In this document: positions 35,260 through 43,516 of the stretch, one piece after another | Layout: each line of letters opens with the position of its first letter | Numbering within the stretch: the stretch's first letter is position 1 | Assembly (NCBI RefSeq): GCF_024600715.1 | Contig: NZ_CP102332.1 | Span: forward strand, 3,844,001-3,908,000 | Length of the DNA: 64,000 nt | Source of the DNA: Streptomyces changanensis | Lineage (GTDB): Bacteria; Actinomycetota; Actinomycetes; Streptomycetales; Streptomycetaceae | Direction of reading: 5' to 3' | The notes under the pieces: generated by a model | What the model was told of the DNA's origin: nothing | The model's input: the letters and a program-made list of their open reading frames with translations, nothing else | Database searches by the model: none | Position numbers and translations under genes: made by a program

Positions 35260-36176
35260 CGACCACCGACGGCGTCGCCGGCCCGGTCCCCGCGCCGCGG
35301 CCGGCCGGCCGGGTGAAGGGCTTCCTGCGGCTGGTGATGATCGAGCACTCGGTCTTCGCCCTGCCCTTCGCCTACATCGCCGCCCTGACCGCGATGTTCC
35401 GGGAGGACGGGCGCGTCCACTGGGCGGAGCTGCTGCTCGTCACCGTCGCCATGGTGGGCCTGCGGACCTTCGCCATGGCCTGCAACCGCATCATCGACCG
35501 CGAGATCGACGCGCGTAACCCGCGCACCGCGAACCGGGAGATCGTCACCGGAGCCGTCTCCGTGCGCTCCGCGTGGACCGGGGCGCTCGTCGCCCTCGCG
35601 GTCTTCCTCGGGGCGGCGGCGCTGCTCAACCCGCTGTGCCTGGCGCTCGCGCCGGTCGCGGTGGTGCCGATGGTGGTCTACCCGTACGGCAAGCGGTTCA
35701 CGAACTTCCCGCACGCGATCCTGGGCCTCGCGCAGGCCATGGGCCCGGTCGGCGCGTGGCTCGCCGTGACCGGGGCGTGGTCGTGGGACGCCGTCGTCCT
35801 GGGCCTCGCCGTCGGCGTATGGATCGGTGGCTTCGACCTGATCTTCGCCTGCCAGGACGTGGACGCGGACCGGGCGCACGGCGTGATGTCCGTCCCGGCC
35901 CGCTTCGGCATCCCGGCCGCCCTGTACGGGGCGCGGGCGTGCCACGTCGTCACGACGGGCCTCCTCGTCTGGTACGCCCTCACGACCGGCGCGGGGGTGT
36001 GGTTCTGGATCGGCCTCGTGGTCGTCGTCGCGGCGTTCCTGTACGAGCACGCCATCGTGCGGCCGGGCGACCTGTCGCGCCTGAACCGGGCGTTCTTCAC
36101 GGTCAACGGTTTCATCGGCATCGCGCTCTTCGTCTGCGCGCTGCTCGACCTGGTGGTCCGCGGCCTCGGGGTGTGA
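35256..36176 (+). CDS. mqnP: UbiA-family prenyltransferase of menaquinone synthesis
   Basis: A 306-residue membrane enzyme with eight to nine spans that attaches the polyprenyl chain to 1,4-dihydroxy-6-naphthoate. Both Asp-rich motifs are present: NRIIDREIDARNPRT near residue 76 and DVDADRAHGVMSVPARFG near residue 205; YPYGKRFTNFPH lies between. The ATG overlaps the previous stop (ATGA). It is the last gene of the mqnL unit; a minus-strand rhomboid gene follows. Confidence 0.93.
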   Translation: MTTTDGVAGPVPAPRPAGRVKGFLRLVMIEHSVFALPFAYIAALTAMFREDGRVHWAELLLVTVAMVGLRTFAMACNRIIDREIDARNPRTANREIVTGAVSVRSAWTGALVALAVFLGAAALLNPLCLALAPVAVVPMVVYPYGKRFTNFPHAILGLAQAMGPVGAWLAVTGAWSWDAVVLGLAVGVWIGGFDLIFACQDVDADRAHGVMSVPARFGIPAALYGARACHVVTTGLLVWYALTTGAGVWFWIGLVVVVAAFLYEHAIVRPGDLSRLNRAFFTVNGFIGIALFVCALLDLVVRGLGV

Positions 36177-36332
36177 CGGCCGGGCGGTCCGGTCCGCCGG
36201 TCCGGGTCGGTCCGCCGGTCCAGCCCGGCGCCGTGGCGTGCGGTGCCCGTGCGGGGCGTGCGGCGCGAGGGCGTGGCGCCGGGGCGTGGCGCCGTCGTCG
36301 GGCCCGCGCCCGCGCCGGTCGTGCGGTCGCGC

Positions 36333-36992
36333 TCAGCGCACCGGCACCGCCCCGCCGCCGTACGGGGGCGCGCCGGACCGTCCGCCGGGGCGGCGGCGCA
36401 GGACGAAGGCCGCCGCCACACCGGCGACGAGGCCGAACAGGTGCCCCTGCCAGCTGACGCCGGACTGCGCCGGGGATATCCCCAGCAGCACCGTGGACCC
36501 CCAGGACGCCGCCACGACCAGACCGACCAGGACGTCCAGCGCCCTGCGGTCCGCGAACCCGCGCGCCACGAGGTAGCCGAAGAGGCCGAAGACGAGGCCC
36601 GAGGCGCCGGCCGTGTTCGTGTACGCGGGGGAGACCAGCCACACGCCGAGCCCGTCGACGACCACGACGAACGCCACCACGGCGAGGAACCGGCGCACCC
36701 CGCGCAGGGCGGCCAGGAAGCCGAAGACGAGGAGCGGCCCGGAGTTCGCCGCGACGTGGTCGAAGCCGAAATGGAGGAACGCGGACGGGACGACGTCACG
36801 CAGCTCCGCCACCTCGCGGGGGGAGACGCCGTACGCGTCCAGGGCGTGGCCGGTCAGCACGTCGACGCCCTCCAGCACCCACAGCAGGGCGACCAGGCCG
36901 GCCACCAGGCCCGCCGCGGCCTTCACCCGCGTCCGCCCGTGCCGGCCGGCCGTCACCGCGCCGCCGTCCAGGCCGCCCGCACCGCCCATCAC
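36333..36992 (-). CDS. Rhomboid-family intramembrane serine protease
   Basis: A 219-residue protein with six predicted spans. The catalytic serine lies in NTAGASGLVFGLFGYLVA near residue 130 and the histidine in WQGHLFGLVAGVAAAF in the last span, so the dyad is intact. The N-terminal HFGFDHVAANSGPLLVFG matches the loop-helix 2 region. Substrate is unknown. The GTG at 36992 has GAGGAG at good spacing; the ATG three bases later is possible. It converges on mqnP and splits the menaquinone genes. Confidence 0.92.
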   Translation of the reverse strand: MMGGAGGLDGGAVTAGRHGRTRVKAAAGLVAGLVALLWVLEGVDVLTGHALDAYGVSPREVAELRDVVPSAFLHFGFDHVAANSGPLLVFGFLAALRGVRRFLAVVAFVVVVDGLGVWLVSPAYTNTAGASGLVFGLFGYLVARGFADRRALDVLVGLVVAASWGSTVLLGISPAQSGVSWQGHLFGLVAGVAAAFVLRRRPGGRSGAPPYGGGAVPVR

Positions 36993-37802
36993 GCCCCCTC
37001 ACTCCTCGCCCGCACGCCCCGGGAGCGTCTGCCCGCTGCCGGCCCCGGGCCCCGCCCGTCCCGCGGGCCACCGCGTCCCGCACCGGCCCCGGACCACGGA
37101 AACGTCCGGCGTGCCCCAGCGGTTCCGACCCGCCTTCGGACGCCTTCGGGCGGTTCCGGTACGCCTCCGGTACGCCCCCGGCACGATCCCCCGCCGGTGC
37201 CGGCCCGCCCCCGGGCGCGTGTCCCGGACCTCCCGGCGCGACTTCGGCGGTCCGGGCACCACGCCGGGGCACGTCCTGCGCACCCAGCGGTTCCGGTACG
37301 TCCCGGGCACGGCCCCCGGGCCGTCCCGGCATGACGCCCGGCGGTTCCCCGCCCGCCCCCGGCACCGGCGCCGCCCCGCGCCGGCCCCGGCACGACCCCG
37401 GTGCGGCCCGCCTCGCATGCTCCCCGGCGGTTCCCGGCCCGCCCCCGGCACCGGCGCCGCCCCGCATCAGCCCCGGCACGACCCCCAGTGCGGCCCCCGC
37501 ATGCTTCCCGGTGGTTCCGGCCCGCCTCCCGGGCCCGCCCCCGGGCACCACCCCCGGGCACCACCCCCGGGCACCACCCCCGGTCCCGGGCCCGGTCCCG
37601 GCGGGCCCGCCCCGGGGCACGGCCCTCGGGCACGCCCCACGCACCCAGCGGTTCCGGCCGCCCCGGGGCGCCCCCCCCCGCAATCCGGGCGCCGCCCCCT
37701 GAACGCGGCCCCCGCCCGGCCCCGAGGCGGTGCGCGCGGTCCCCGGGGCGGCGGCCCCCCGGGCGAGGTGGCGGGTGCGGGTGGGCGGATAGGCTCAGCG
37801 GC
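36993..37802. repeat. 0.8-kb GC-rich repeat desert between rhomboid and mqnM genes
   Basis: No believable gene lies here. A unit of about 84-86 bp, centred on GGCGGTTCCCGGCCCGCC and GGCACCGGCGCCGCCCCGC, occurs three times at about 37330-37520 (anchors at 37341, 37427 and 37511). It is followed by a 13-bp unit CCCCCGGGCACCA repeated at 37538, 37551 and 37564. CACCCAGCGGTTCCGG is also duplicated near 37281 and 37640. The strand bias (C-rich on plus) is extreme. Confidence 0.85.
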
Positions 37803-38483
37803 GTGGAGCCGGTAGAAGAGCAGCGTCGTCGTCCGTGGGTCGTCGGAGTGTCCGGGGCGTCCGGAACGCCGTACGCGGCAGCCGTACTGCGCGGACTGCT
37901 CGCCGCGGGGGAGAGCGTCGATCTGGTGGTGTCGCGCGCGTCGCGGCTGACGCTGCTGGACGAGACCGGGATCTCCTTCCGCGACGCGCACTGGCGCGAG
38001 GACCTCCAGGCGTGGCTGTCGCGGGGCGCGGACGGAGTGCCGGGCACGTTCGACGTGGACGTGGCGGGCGCCGACATACGCCACTGGGCGGCGGGGGACC
38101 TCGCCGCGGGGCCGTCGTCCGGGTCGTACCCGGCGAAGGGGATGCTGGTCGTGCCCGCGTCCACGGCCTGTGTGGCCGGGGTGGCGCTGGGCCTGTCGAA
38201 GGACCTGCTCCAGCGCGCGGCGAGCGTGGTGCTGAAGGAGCGCCGGCCGCTGGTGGTCGCGGTGCGGGAGACGCCGTTGAACGGGCAGACCCTCAGGCAC
38301 CTGGTCGCGCTCGACGAGGCGGGAGCCGTGGTGCTGCCCGCCTCGCCGGCGTTCTACGCGGGGGCGACGCACATCCAGGACCTGGTGGACTTCGTCGCCG
38401 GGCGGGTGCTGGACGCGGCAGGGGTGCCGCACCGGCTGTACCGCCGCTGGAAGGGAGAGCTCGGTGGCTCCCGGAAGGACTGA
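37803..38483 (+). CDS. mqnM: UbiX-family flavin prenyltransferase of menaquinone synthesis
   Basis: A 226-residue enzyme that prenylates FMN to make the cofactor of the UbiD partner at 33317. Diagnostic regions are VVGVSGASGTPYAAAVLRGL near residue 15, MLVVPASTACVAGVALGLSKDLLQRAA, and KERRPLVVAVRETPLNGQTLRHL. The longer linker with AAGPSSGSYPAKG is usual. The GTG at 37803 gives the normal N-terminus. It is separated from mqnP by the rhomboid gene and the repeat desert. Confidence 0.93.
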   Translation: MEPVEEQRRRPWVVGVSGASGTPYAAAVLRGLLAAGESVDLVVSRASRLTLLDETGISFRDAHWREDLQAWLSRGADGVPGTFDVDVAGADIRHWAAGDLAAGPSSGSYPAKGMLVVPASTACVAGVALGLSKDLLQRAASVVLKERRPLVVAVRETPLNGQTLRHLVALDEAGAVVLPASPAFYAGATHIQDLVDFVAGRVLDAAGVPHRLYRRWKGELGGSRKD

Positions 38484-38502
38484 CGGTCCGGCGTCGCCGG
38501 GG

Positions 38503-38661
38503 TCAGCCCTTCTTCGTACGGGACGTCGACGTGCGCCGCTCGCCGGCCGCCTCCTGGCGGGCCGCGACGGCTGCCTTGCGGACACGCGAGCGATGAGCCT
38601 GCTCCTGCATGGAACGCATGTGGGCGTAGGCCATCTCGATCGTGTACACGATGAGTGTCAT
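38503..38661 (-). CDS. Small basic protein of unknown function
   Basis: About 52 residues reading MTLIVYTIEMAYAHMRSMQ at the start and ending in a basic Ser/Thr/Arg-rich tail (RRTSTSRTKKG). An amphipathic helix with QEQAHRSRVRKAAVAARQEAA makes up most of it. AGGAG directly abuts the ATG, which is too close, so translation may begin at the in-frame GTG 12 bases inside. The frame is clean and its codon use is Streptomyces-like. It lies between mqnM and the divergent Lrp-type regulator. Confidence 0.6.
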   Translation of the reverse strand: MTLIVYTIEMAYAHMRSMQEQAHRSRVRKAAVAARQEAAGERRTSTSRTKKG

Positions 38662-38693
38662 CTCCTGGGATCGTCGTTGATCGTTGAGTGAAT

Positions 38694-38714
38694 CACAGGG
38701 AAATCCCCCCTGTG
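38694..38714. promoter_or_regulatory. CACAGGG/CCCTGTG inverted repeat in an AT-richer divergent promoter
   Basis: Perfect 7-bp arms with a 7-base spacer, lying between the small minus-strand gene and the Lrp/AsnC gene. The stretch 38660-38760 is unusually AT-rich for this genome (TTAGATTCTACA, GATTAATGG). It is a good candidate operator, possibly for the adjacent Lrp-type regulator. Confidence 0.5.
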
Positions 38715-38773
38715 TGCCTTAGATTCTACACCTGTACTTGCTGGATTGCTGATTAATGGAAGGCTTCAGGTAT

Positions 38774-39229
38774 ATGGACGCCGTGGATAGGCAGCTCATC
38801 CAGGCTCTGCGGGAGAACGGCAGGGCCTCGTACGCCGAGCTCGGCCGCCTCGTGGGGCTCTCGGGGCCCTCCGTCACCGACCGCATCAACCGCCTCGAAG
38901 CGGCCGGGGTCATCACCGGCTACCGGGCGACGGTCGACGCCGCCTCCCTGGGCCTCGGCGTGACGGCCCTGGTCGGCATCTCCCTCTCCGACGCCGCCGA
39001 CCACGAGGACGTGGCGCGTCGCCTGAAGGACCTCCAGGAGATCGAGGACTGCTGGTTCATCGCGGGCGACGACTCGTACATGCTCAAGGTCCGCGCCAAC
39101 GACGTGGACGGCCTGGAGAAGATCATCCGCCGGCTCTCCGGCACCCGTGGCGTGTCGCGGACCCGCACCACGATCGTGCTCTCCACCAAGTGGGAGAACC
39201 GCGTCGGCGAGCTGCCGGAGCAGCCCTGA
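38774..39229 (+). CDS. Lrp/AsnC-family transcriptional regulator
   Basis: A 151-residue regulator. The N-terminal HTH is complete (MDAVDRQLIQALRENGRASYAELGRLVGLSGPSVTDRINRLEAAGVI) and is followed by the ligand-binding RAM domain (DCWFIAGDDSYMLKVRANDVDGLEKIIRRL). Family members sense amino acids or related acids and bind DNA as octamers. The ATG at 38774 starts where the family does; an in-frame ATG 18 bases upstream is possible. It lies between mqnM and mqnE, with an inverted repeat upstream. Confidence 0.92.
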   Translation: MDAVDRQLIQALRENGRASYAELGRLVGLSGPSVTDRINRLEAAGVITGYRATVDAASLGLGVTALVGISLSDAADHEDVARRLKDLQEIEDCWFIAGDDSYMLKVRANDVDGLEKIIRRLSGTRGVSRTRTTIVLSTKWENRVGELPEQP

Positions 39230-39379
39230 CCCCGGGGGTCCTCCGTCCGGACCGGGCCGGGCCCGTTCAGGCGGAAGACCCCGGCCGGTGGTGGGTGCCG
39301 GAGCCCGTGGGGCGGGGGAGTACGGTGGGTGCGTCCGTTGTGGGACACACGGGTTCGACGTAGTGGGAGGCAGGTCCGT

Positions 39380-40543
39380 ATGGACGCGGGGCTCAAGCGC
39401 GAGCTGGAGGAGAAGGTCCGGTCCGGGGAGCGGCTGACCCGCGAGGACGGCATCGCGCTCTACGCGTCGGACGACCTCGCCTGGCTCGGCGGTCTCGCCC
39501 ACGAGGTGCGCACGCGCAAGAACGGCGACGTCGTGCACTTCAACGTCAACCGCCACCTCAACATGACCAACGTGTGCACCGCGTCGTGCGCCTACTGCTC
39601 GTTCCAGCGCAAGCCGGGCGAGAAGGACGCGTACACCATGCGCATCGAGGAGGCCGTCCGCCTCGCCAAGGCGATGGAGAACGAGAACCTCACCGAGCTG
39701 CACATCGTCAACGGGCTCCACCCCAACCTGCCCTGGCGCTACTACCCGCGGTCGCTGAGCGAGCTGAAGAAGGCCCTGCCGAACGTCTCGCTCAAGGCGT
39801 TCACCGCGACGGAGATCCACCACTTCGAGACGATCTCCGGCATGTCCGCCTCCGACATCCTGGACGAGCTGATCGAGGCCGGTCTGGAGTCGCTGACCGG
39901 CGGCGGCGCGGAGATCTTCGACTGGGAGGTGCGGCAGCACATCGTGGACCACCGCACCCACTGGGAGGACTGGTCCCGCATCCACCGGCTCGCGCACGAG
40001 AAGGGTCTGAAGACCCCTGCGACGATGCTGTACGGGCACATCGAGGAGCCCCGCCACCGCGTCGACCACGTGCTGCGCCTGCGTGAACTCCAGGACGAGA
40101 CCGGCGGCTTCCAGGTCTTCATCCCGCTGCGGTACCAGCACGACTTCGTCGACATGCAGGACGGCAAGGTCCGCAACCGGCTCCAGGCCCGCACGACCAT
40201 GGCGACCGGCGCGGAGGCCCTGAAGACCTTCGCGGTCTCGCGGCTGCTGTTCGACAACGTCCCGCACGTCAAGGTCTTCTGGGTCATGCACGGCGTGCAG
40301 ACCGCGCAGCTCGCGCTCCAGCACGGCGCGGACGACATGGACGGCTCGGTGGTCGAGTACAAGATCACCCACGACGCGGACAACTACGGCACGCCGAACA
40401 AGCTCACCCGCGACGACCTGCTGGAGCTCATCCGCGACGCCGGGTTCCGCCCCGTGGAGCGCAACACCCGCTACGAGATCATCCGCGAGTACCCGGGCCC
40501 CGACACCGCTCGCCGCGAGGCCCCGCAGCCGATGCGCTTCTGA
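39380..40543 (+). CDS. mqnE: Aminofutalosine synthase (radical SAM)
   Basis: A 387-residue radical SAM enzyme that joins 3-[(1-carboxyvinyl)oxy]benzoate with S-adenosylmethionine to give aminofutalosine, an early step of the futalosine pathway. The 4Fe-4S cysteines are C66, C70 and C73 in TNVCTASCAYCSF. ELHIVNGLHPNLPW, GGGAEIF and ATMLYGHIE are typical. The ATG at 39380 has GGAGG about 9 bases upstream. It presumably has its own promoter 150 bp after the Lrp gene. Confidence 0.95.
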   Translation: MDAGLKRELEEKVRSGERLTREDGIALYASDDLAWLGGLAHEVRTRKNGDVVHFNVNRHLNMTNVCTASCAYCSFQRKPGEKDAYTMRIEEAVRLAKAMENENLTELHIVNGLHPNLPWRYYPRSLSELKKALPNVSLKAFTATEIHHFETISGMSASDILDELIEAGLESLTGGGAEIFDWEVRQHIVDHRTHWEDWSRIHRLAHEKGLKTPATMLYGHIEEPRHRVDHVLRLRELQDETGGFQVFIPLRYQHDFVDMQDGKVRNRLQARTTMATGAEALKTFAVSRLLFDNVPHVKVFWVMHGVQTAQLALQHGADDMDGSVVEYKITHDADNYGTPNKLTRDDLLELIRDAGFRPVERNTRYEIIREYPGPDTARREAPQPMRF

Positions 40544-40742
40544 CGCACCCTCTGCCCGGGCCGGGGCCGGGGCCGGGGCCCGGGCCCCGCGGCCTCGGGG
40601 CCGCCGCCCGGGCGCCCGCCCGGGCATCCCTGGCCCGTTCTCCGTCCGGGGCCTGCCCGGGCCCTGCCCGCCCTGTCCCCCGCCCGGGTCCTTCGCCCAG
40701 GCCCCCGCCCGGGCCCTCGCCCGGTCCGCCTATCGTCGGGGC

Positions 40743-41267
40743 ATGACGCTCGACTTCGTACTGGACCCACCCGTCGACCGGCACCTGCGTGACGGTGTCC
40801 TCGACCTGTGGGCGGACGTCACCAACGCCGGCGGCGCCGTCGGCTTCGTCCCGCCCGTGACGCCCGACGACATCCGCCCGCAGTGGGTGAGCCACCTCAA
40901 CGCGATGGACGAGGGCCGCATGCGGCTCCTCGCGGGGTACGACGCGGACGGCGCGGTGGCCGCCACGGCATTCGTCACCTTCAACACCCACCGCCTCATG
41001 AACCACTGGGTGTGGCTGTACACCGTCATGGTCCACCCCAAGTACCACGGCATGGGCCACGGCCGGGCGCTGCTCGCCGCCGCCGAGGACGCCGTGCGCG
41101 GCATGGACGGCATGGAGGCGATCCGCCTCACCTGCCGCGGCGGCCTGGGGCTGGAGCGGTTCTACGCCTCGTGCGGCTACAAGGAGGTCGGCCGCGTCCC
41201 CGACGCCATCCGGCTCGGTGACGACGAGTACCGGGACGACATCGTCATGCTCCTCCCCTTGAAGTGA
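40743..41267 (+). CDS. GNAT-family N-acetyltransferase
   Basis: A 174-residue GCN5-type acetyltransferase. The acetyl-CoA site is in VMVHPKYHGMGHGRALLAAAEDAVRG (motif A, near residue 100), and motif B in LTCRGGLGLERFYASCGYKEVGRVPDAIRL. It should transfer an acetyl group from acetyl-CoA to an unknown amine. The 200 bp upstream (40544-40742) is a CCGGGGCC/CCCGGGCC-rich stretch with no gene. Confidence 0.9.
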   Translation: MTLDFVLDPPVDRHLRDGVLDLWADVTNAGGAVGFVPPVTPDDIRPQWVSHLNAMDEGRMRLLAGYDADGAVAATAFVTFNTHRLMNHWVWLYTVMVHPKYHGMGHGRALLAAAEDAVRGMDGMEAIRLTCRGGLGLERFYASCGYKEVGRVPDAIRLGDDEYRDDIVMLLPLK

Positions 41268-41350
41268 TCCATTCCGCCGCGTGCTTCACTAGTCGGGCAG
41301 AACCGCGCAGCCGCACGCAGCACGAGTACGGAGAAGGAAGAAGGCCCATC

Positions 41351-41644
41351 GTGACCGCCACCACCAGGTCGACCGCCGCCCTCAAGTACACGCTCATGCG
41401 GATCGGCGTCTTCGCCGGCTGCTTCGTCGTCCTGTACGCGCTGGTGTACGTCGGTCTGATCCCCCGTGGTCTCGGTGAGTCCAACGCGCTCTGGGTGCTG
41501 CTGCTCTCGATCGTCGTCTCCGCGCCGCTCAGCTTCGTCCTGCTGCGCCGGCAGCGCGAGGCGATGTCCGAGCAGATCGTGGAGAAGGTCGGCCAGGCCA
41601 AGGCGCGCCTGGAGGCCAACCGCACGCAGGAGGACGGCGTATAA
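41351..41644 (+). CDS. DUF4229 membrane protein
   Basis: A 97-residue protein with two membrane spans (MRIGVFAGCFVVLYALVYVGL and ALWVLLLSIVVSAPLSFVLL) and a charged cytoplasmic tail (RRQREAMSEQIVEKVGQAKARLEANR). It covers the full DUF4229 family, conserved in actinobacteria with no known role. The GTG at 41351 follows AAGGAAGAAGG. Closely follows the acetyltransferase gene. Confidence 0.85.
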   Translation: MTATTRSTAALKYTLMRIGVFAGCFVVLYALVYVGLIPRGLGESNALWVLLLSIVVSAPLSFVLLRRQREAMSEQIVEKVGQAKARLEANRTQEDGV

Positions 41645-41797
41645 CGTTCGTCACACGGCACGCGACACCCTCCCGCCCCGGGTCCAGGAACGCTCGTTCC
41701 GGCCTGGGGTGTTGTCGTTTTCCCAGGCCGACCCGTCCGCGCGCCTGTCAAAGTACGGCTTTGGGTTCCTCAAAGTTCAGGTGTTAACGTTCTGGGC

Positions 41798-41908
41798 ATG
41801 AAGACCGCAGTGCGCCTCCGCCACACGACCACGAGCGTCCCGCTCGTGGCGCGCCTGCACGTCGACCTCTGCCGCCGTGTGTCCGCGGCCTGTCGCCGCG
41901 AGGTCTGA
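41798..41908 (+). CDS. Putative cis-acting leader peptide with cysteine codons
   Basis: A 36-residue peptide, MKTAVRLRHTTTSVPLVARL and onward, whose second half (LVARLHVDLCRRVSAACRR) matches the pattern of the short actinobacterial leader peptides found ahead of sulfur and cysteine genes. Two cysteine codons near the end could stall ribosomes when cysteine is scarce. A hairpin (41933-41949) and further GC-rich pairing follow before the symporter gene at 42047. It is too short for ordinary gene calling, but position, motif and spacing support it. Confidence 0.7.
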   Translation: MKTAVRLRHTTTSVPLVARLHVDLCRRVSAACRREV

Positions 41909-41932
41909 GCCTCCCGCTCACGCCCGGCGCCC

Positions 41933-41949
41933 GGTTCCCGCCCGGAACC
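41933..41949 (+). promoter_or_regulatory. Hairpin between leader peptide and symporter
   Basis: GGTTCC/GGAACC arms with a 5-base loop, 25 bases after the leader stop, within a 138-base GC-rich spacer that can form alternative pairings. It fits an attenuator or ribosome-site-masking element; this is inference from position. Confidence 0.4.
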
Positions 41950-42046
41950 CGCCCCGCCCGGCACCACGCGGCCGCGCCGCCCCCGCGCGCGGGCGCCACC
42001 CCGAACCCCCAGTCCGTACCCCTTCACGCCCTTCTGGAGTGTGTCC

Positions 42047-43387
42047 GTGTCCGCGCCCGCTTCCGCGCCCACGTCCCCGCCCGCGCGCCGCATGTCCCTG
42101 CCGCCCTTCTGGGTGCAGATCGTCGCGGGCCTCGTCCTCGGCGTGGTCCTCGGCTGGATCACCCGCAGCCACGACGTCCTGTGGCTGCACACCACCCTGG
42201 ACAAGGTGGGCCACATCTTCGTCCAGCTGCTGAAGCTGGCCGTCGCGCCGCTCGTCTTCTTCGCCATCCTGGTGTCCATCACCAACCTGCGGAAGGTGAA
42301 CAACGCCGCCCGGCTGGCGACCCGCACCCTCCTCTGGTTCATGATCACGTCGTTGATCGCGGTCGTCATCGGCATCGTCATCGGCCTGCTCACCAACCCC
42401 GGTGCCGGCACCGGCCTCACGCCGAAGGACGGGCAGAAGCCCGAGCACGCCGGCTCCTGGCTCGACTTCCTCACCGGCATCATCCCGACGGACGTCATCA
42501 CCCCGTTCACCGAGCTGAACGTCCTCCAGATCGTCTTCATGGCCGTCGTCGCCGGCATCGCCGCCCTCAAGCTCGGCGAGAAGGCCCAGCCGATCCTCAC
42601 GTTCGCCGAGTCGGTGCTGGAACTGCTCCAGAAGGCCCTGTGGTGGGTCATCCGCCTCGCCCCGATCGGTACCGTCGGCCTCATCGGCTACGCCATCGCC
42701 GAGTACGGCTGGCACCTCATCGGCAAGTACGCGACCTTCACCGCCGACGTCTACATCGGCTGCGCCCTCGTGATGTTCGGCGTCTACCCGCTGCTGCTCG
42801 CGACCGTCGCCAAGGTCAACCCGGTCCAGTTCTTCAAGGGTGCCTGGCCCGCCATCCAGCTGGCCTTCGTCTCCCGCTCCTCGGTCGGCACCATGCCGGT
42901 CACGGTCAAGGTCACCGAGCGCCTCGGCGTGCCGAAGGAGTACACCTCCTTCGCCGTCCCGTTCGGCGCCACCACCAAGATGGACGGCTGCGCCGCGATC
43001 TACCCGGCCCTCGCCGCGATCTTCATCGCGCAGATCTTCGGCGTGGAGCTGGGCGTCAAGGAGTACGTGCTGATCGCACTGGTCTCCGTGATCGGCTCGG
43101 CCGCCACCGCGGGTCTGACCGGCGCCACCGTCATGCTGACCCTGACCCTCTCCACCCTGGGCCTGCCCCTGGAGGGCGTCGGCCTGCTCATGGCGATCGA
43201 CCCGGTCCTCGACATGATGCGCACCGCCACCAACGTCGCCGGCCAGGCGCTCGTCCCGGTCATCGTCGCCGCGCGTGAGAAGATCCTCGACCTCGACGCG
43301 TACCACTCGGCGTCGGCCTCCCCGGTCGACGAGGACGAGTCGCGGGAGGCGGAGCGGAAGGTGTCGCTGCCGCCGGTCGCGGCCTGA
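42047..43387 (+). CDS. Dicarboxylate/amino acid:cation symporter, TcyP-like
   Basis: A 446-residue DAACS-family transporter with eight spans and two re-entrant hairpins. The signature FVSRSSVGTMPVTVKVTERLGVPKEYTSFAVPFGATTKMDG resembles TcyP/YdjN cystine importers more than glutamate or C4-dicarboxylate carriers, which usually have a serine-rich SSSATLP motif. MAIDPVLDMMRTATNVAGQ is the second conserved region. The GTG at 42047 lies 7 bases after GGAG; the GTG at 42041 is too close. The preceding cysteine leader peptide supports cystine or another sulfur compound as substrate. Confidence 0.85.
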   Translation: MSAPASAPTSPPARRMSLPPFWVQIVAGLVLGVVLGWITRSHDVLWLHTTLDKVGHIFVQLLKLAVAPLVFFAILVSITNLRKVNNAARLATRTLLWFMITSLIAVVIGIVIGLLTNPGAGTGLTPKDGQKPEHAGSWLDFLTGIIPTDVITPFTELNVLQIVFMAVVAGIAALKLGEKAQPILTFAESVLELLQKALWWVIRLAPIGTVGLIGYAIAEYGWHLIGKYATFTADVYIGCALVMFGVYPLLLATVAKVNPVQFFKGAWPAIQLAFVSRSSVGTMPVTVKVTERLGVPKEYTSFAVPFGATTKMDGCAAIYPALAAIFIAQIFGVELGVKEYVLIALVSVIGSAATAGLTGATVMLTLTLSTLGLPLEGVGLLMAIDPVLDMMRTATNVAGQALVPVIVAAREKILDLDAYHSASASPVDEDESREAERKVSLPPVAA

Positions 43388-43516
43388 CGCCCCCGCCGCC
43401 ACCGCCGTACCCCGACCCGTGCCCCCCGCCGATTCCGGTGGGGGGCACGGGCGTTCGGGTACGGGGCAGCGGCCCGTAGGCTTACGGGCTGCCGATCATG
43501 AGGAGGCGGGGCGCCG

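Noticed and set aside
37330..37580. Repeated units that might look like a CRISPR array
   Set aside because: The repeats are contiguous or nearly so, with no unique spacers of uniform length and no cas genes; this is a minisatellite.
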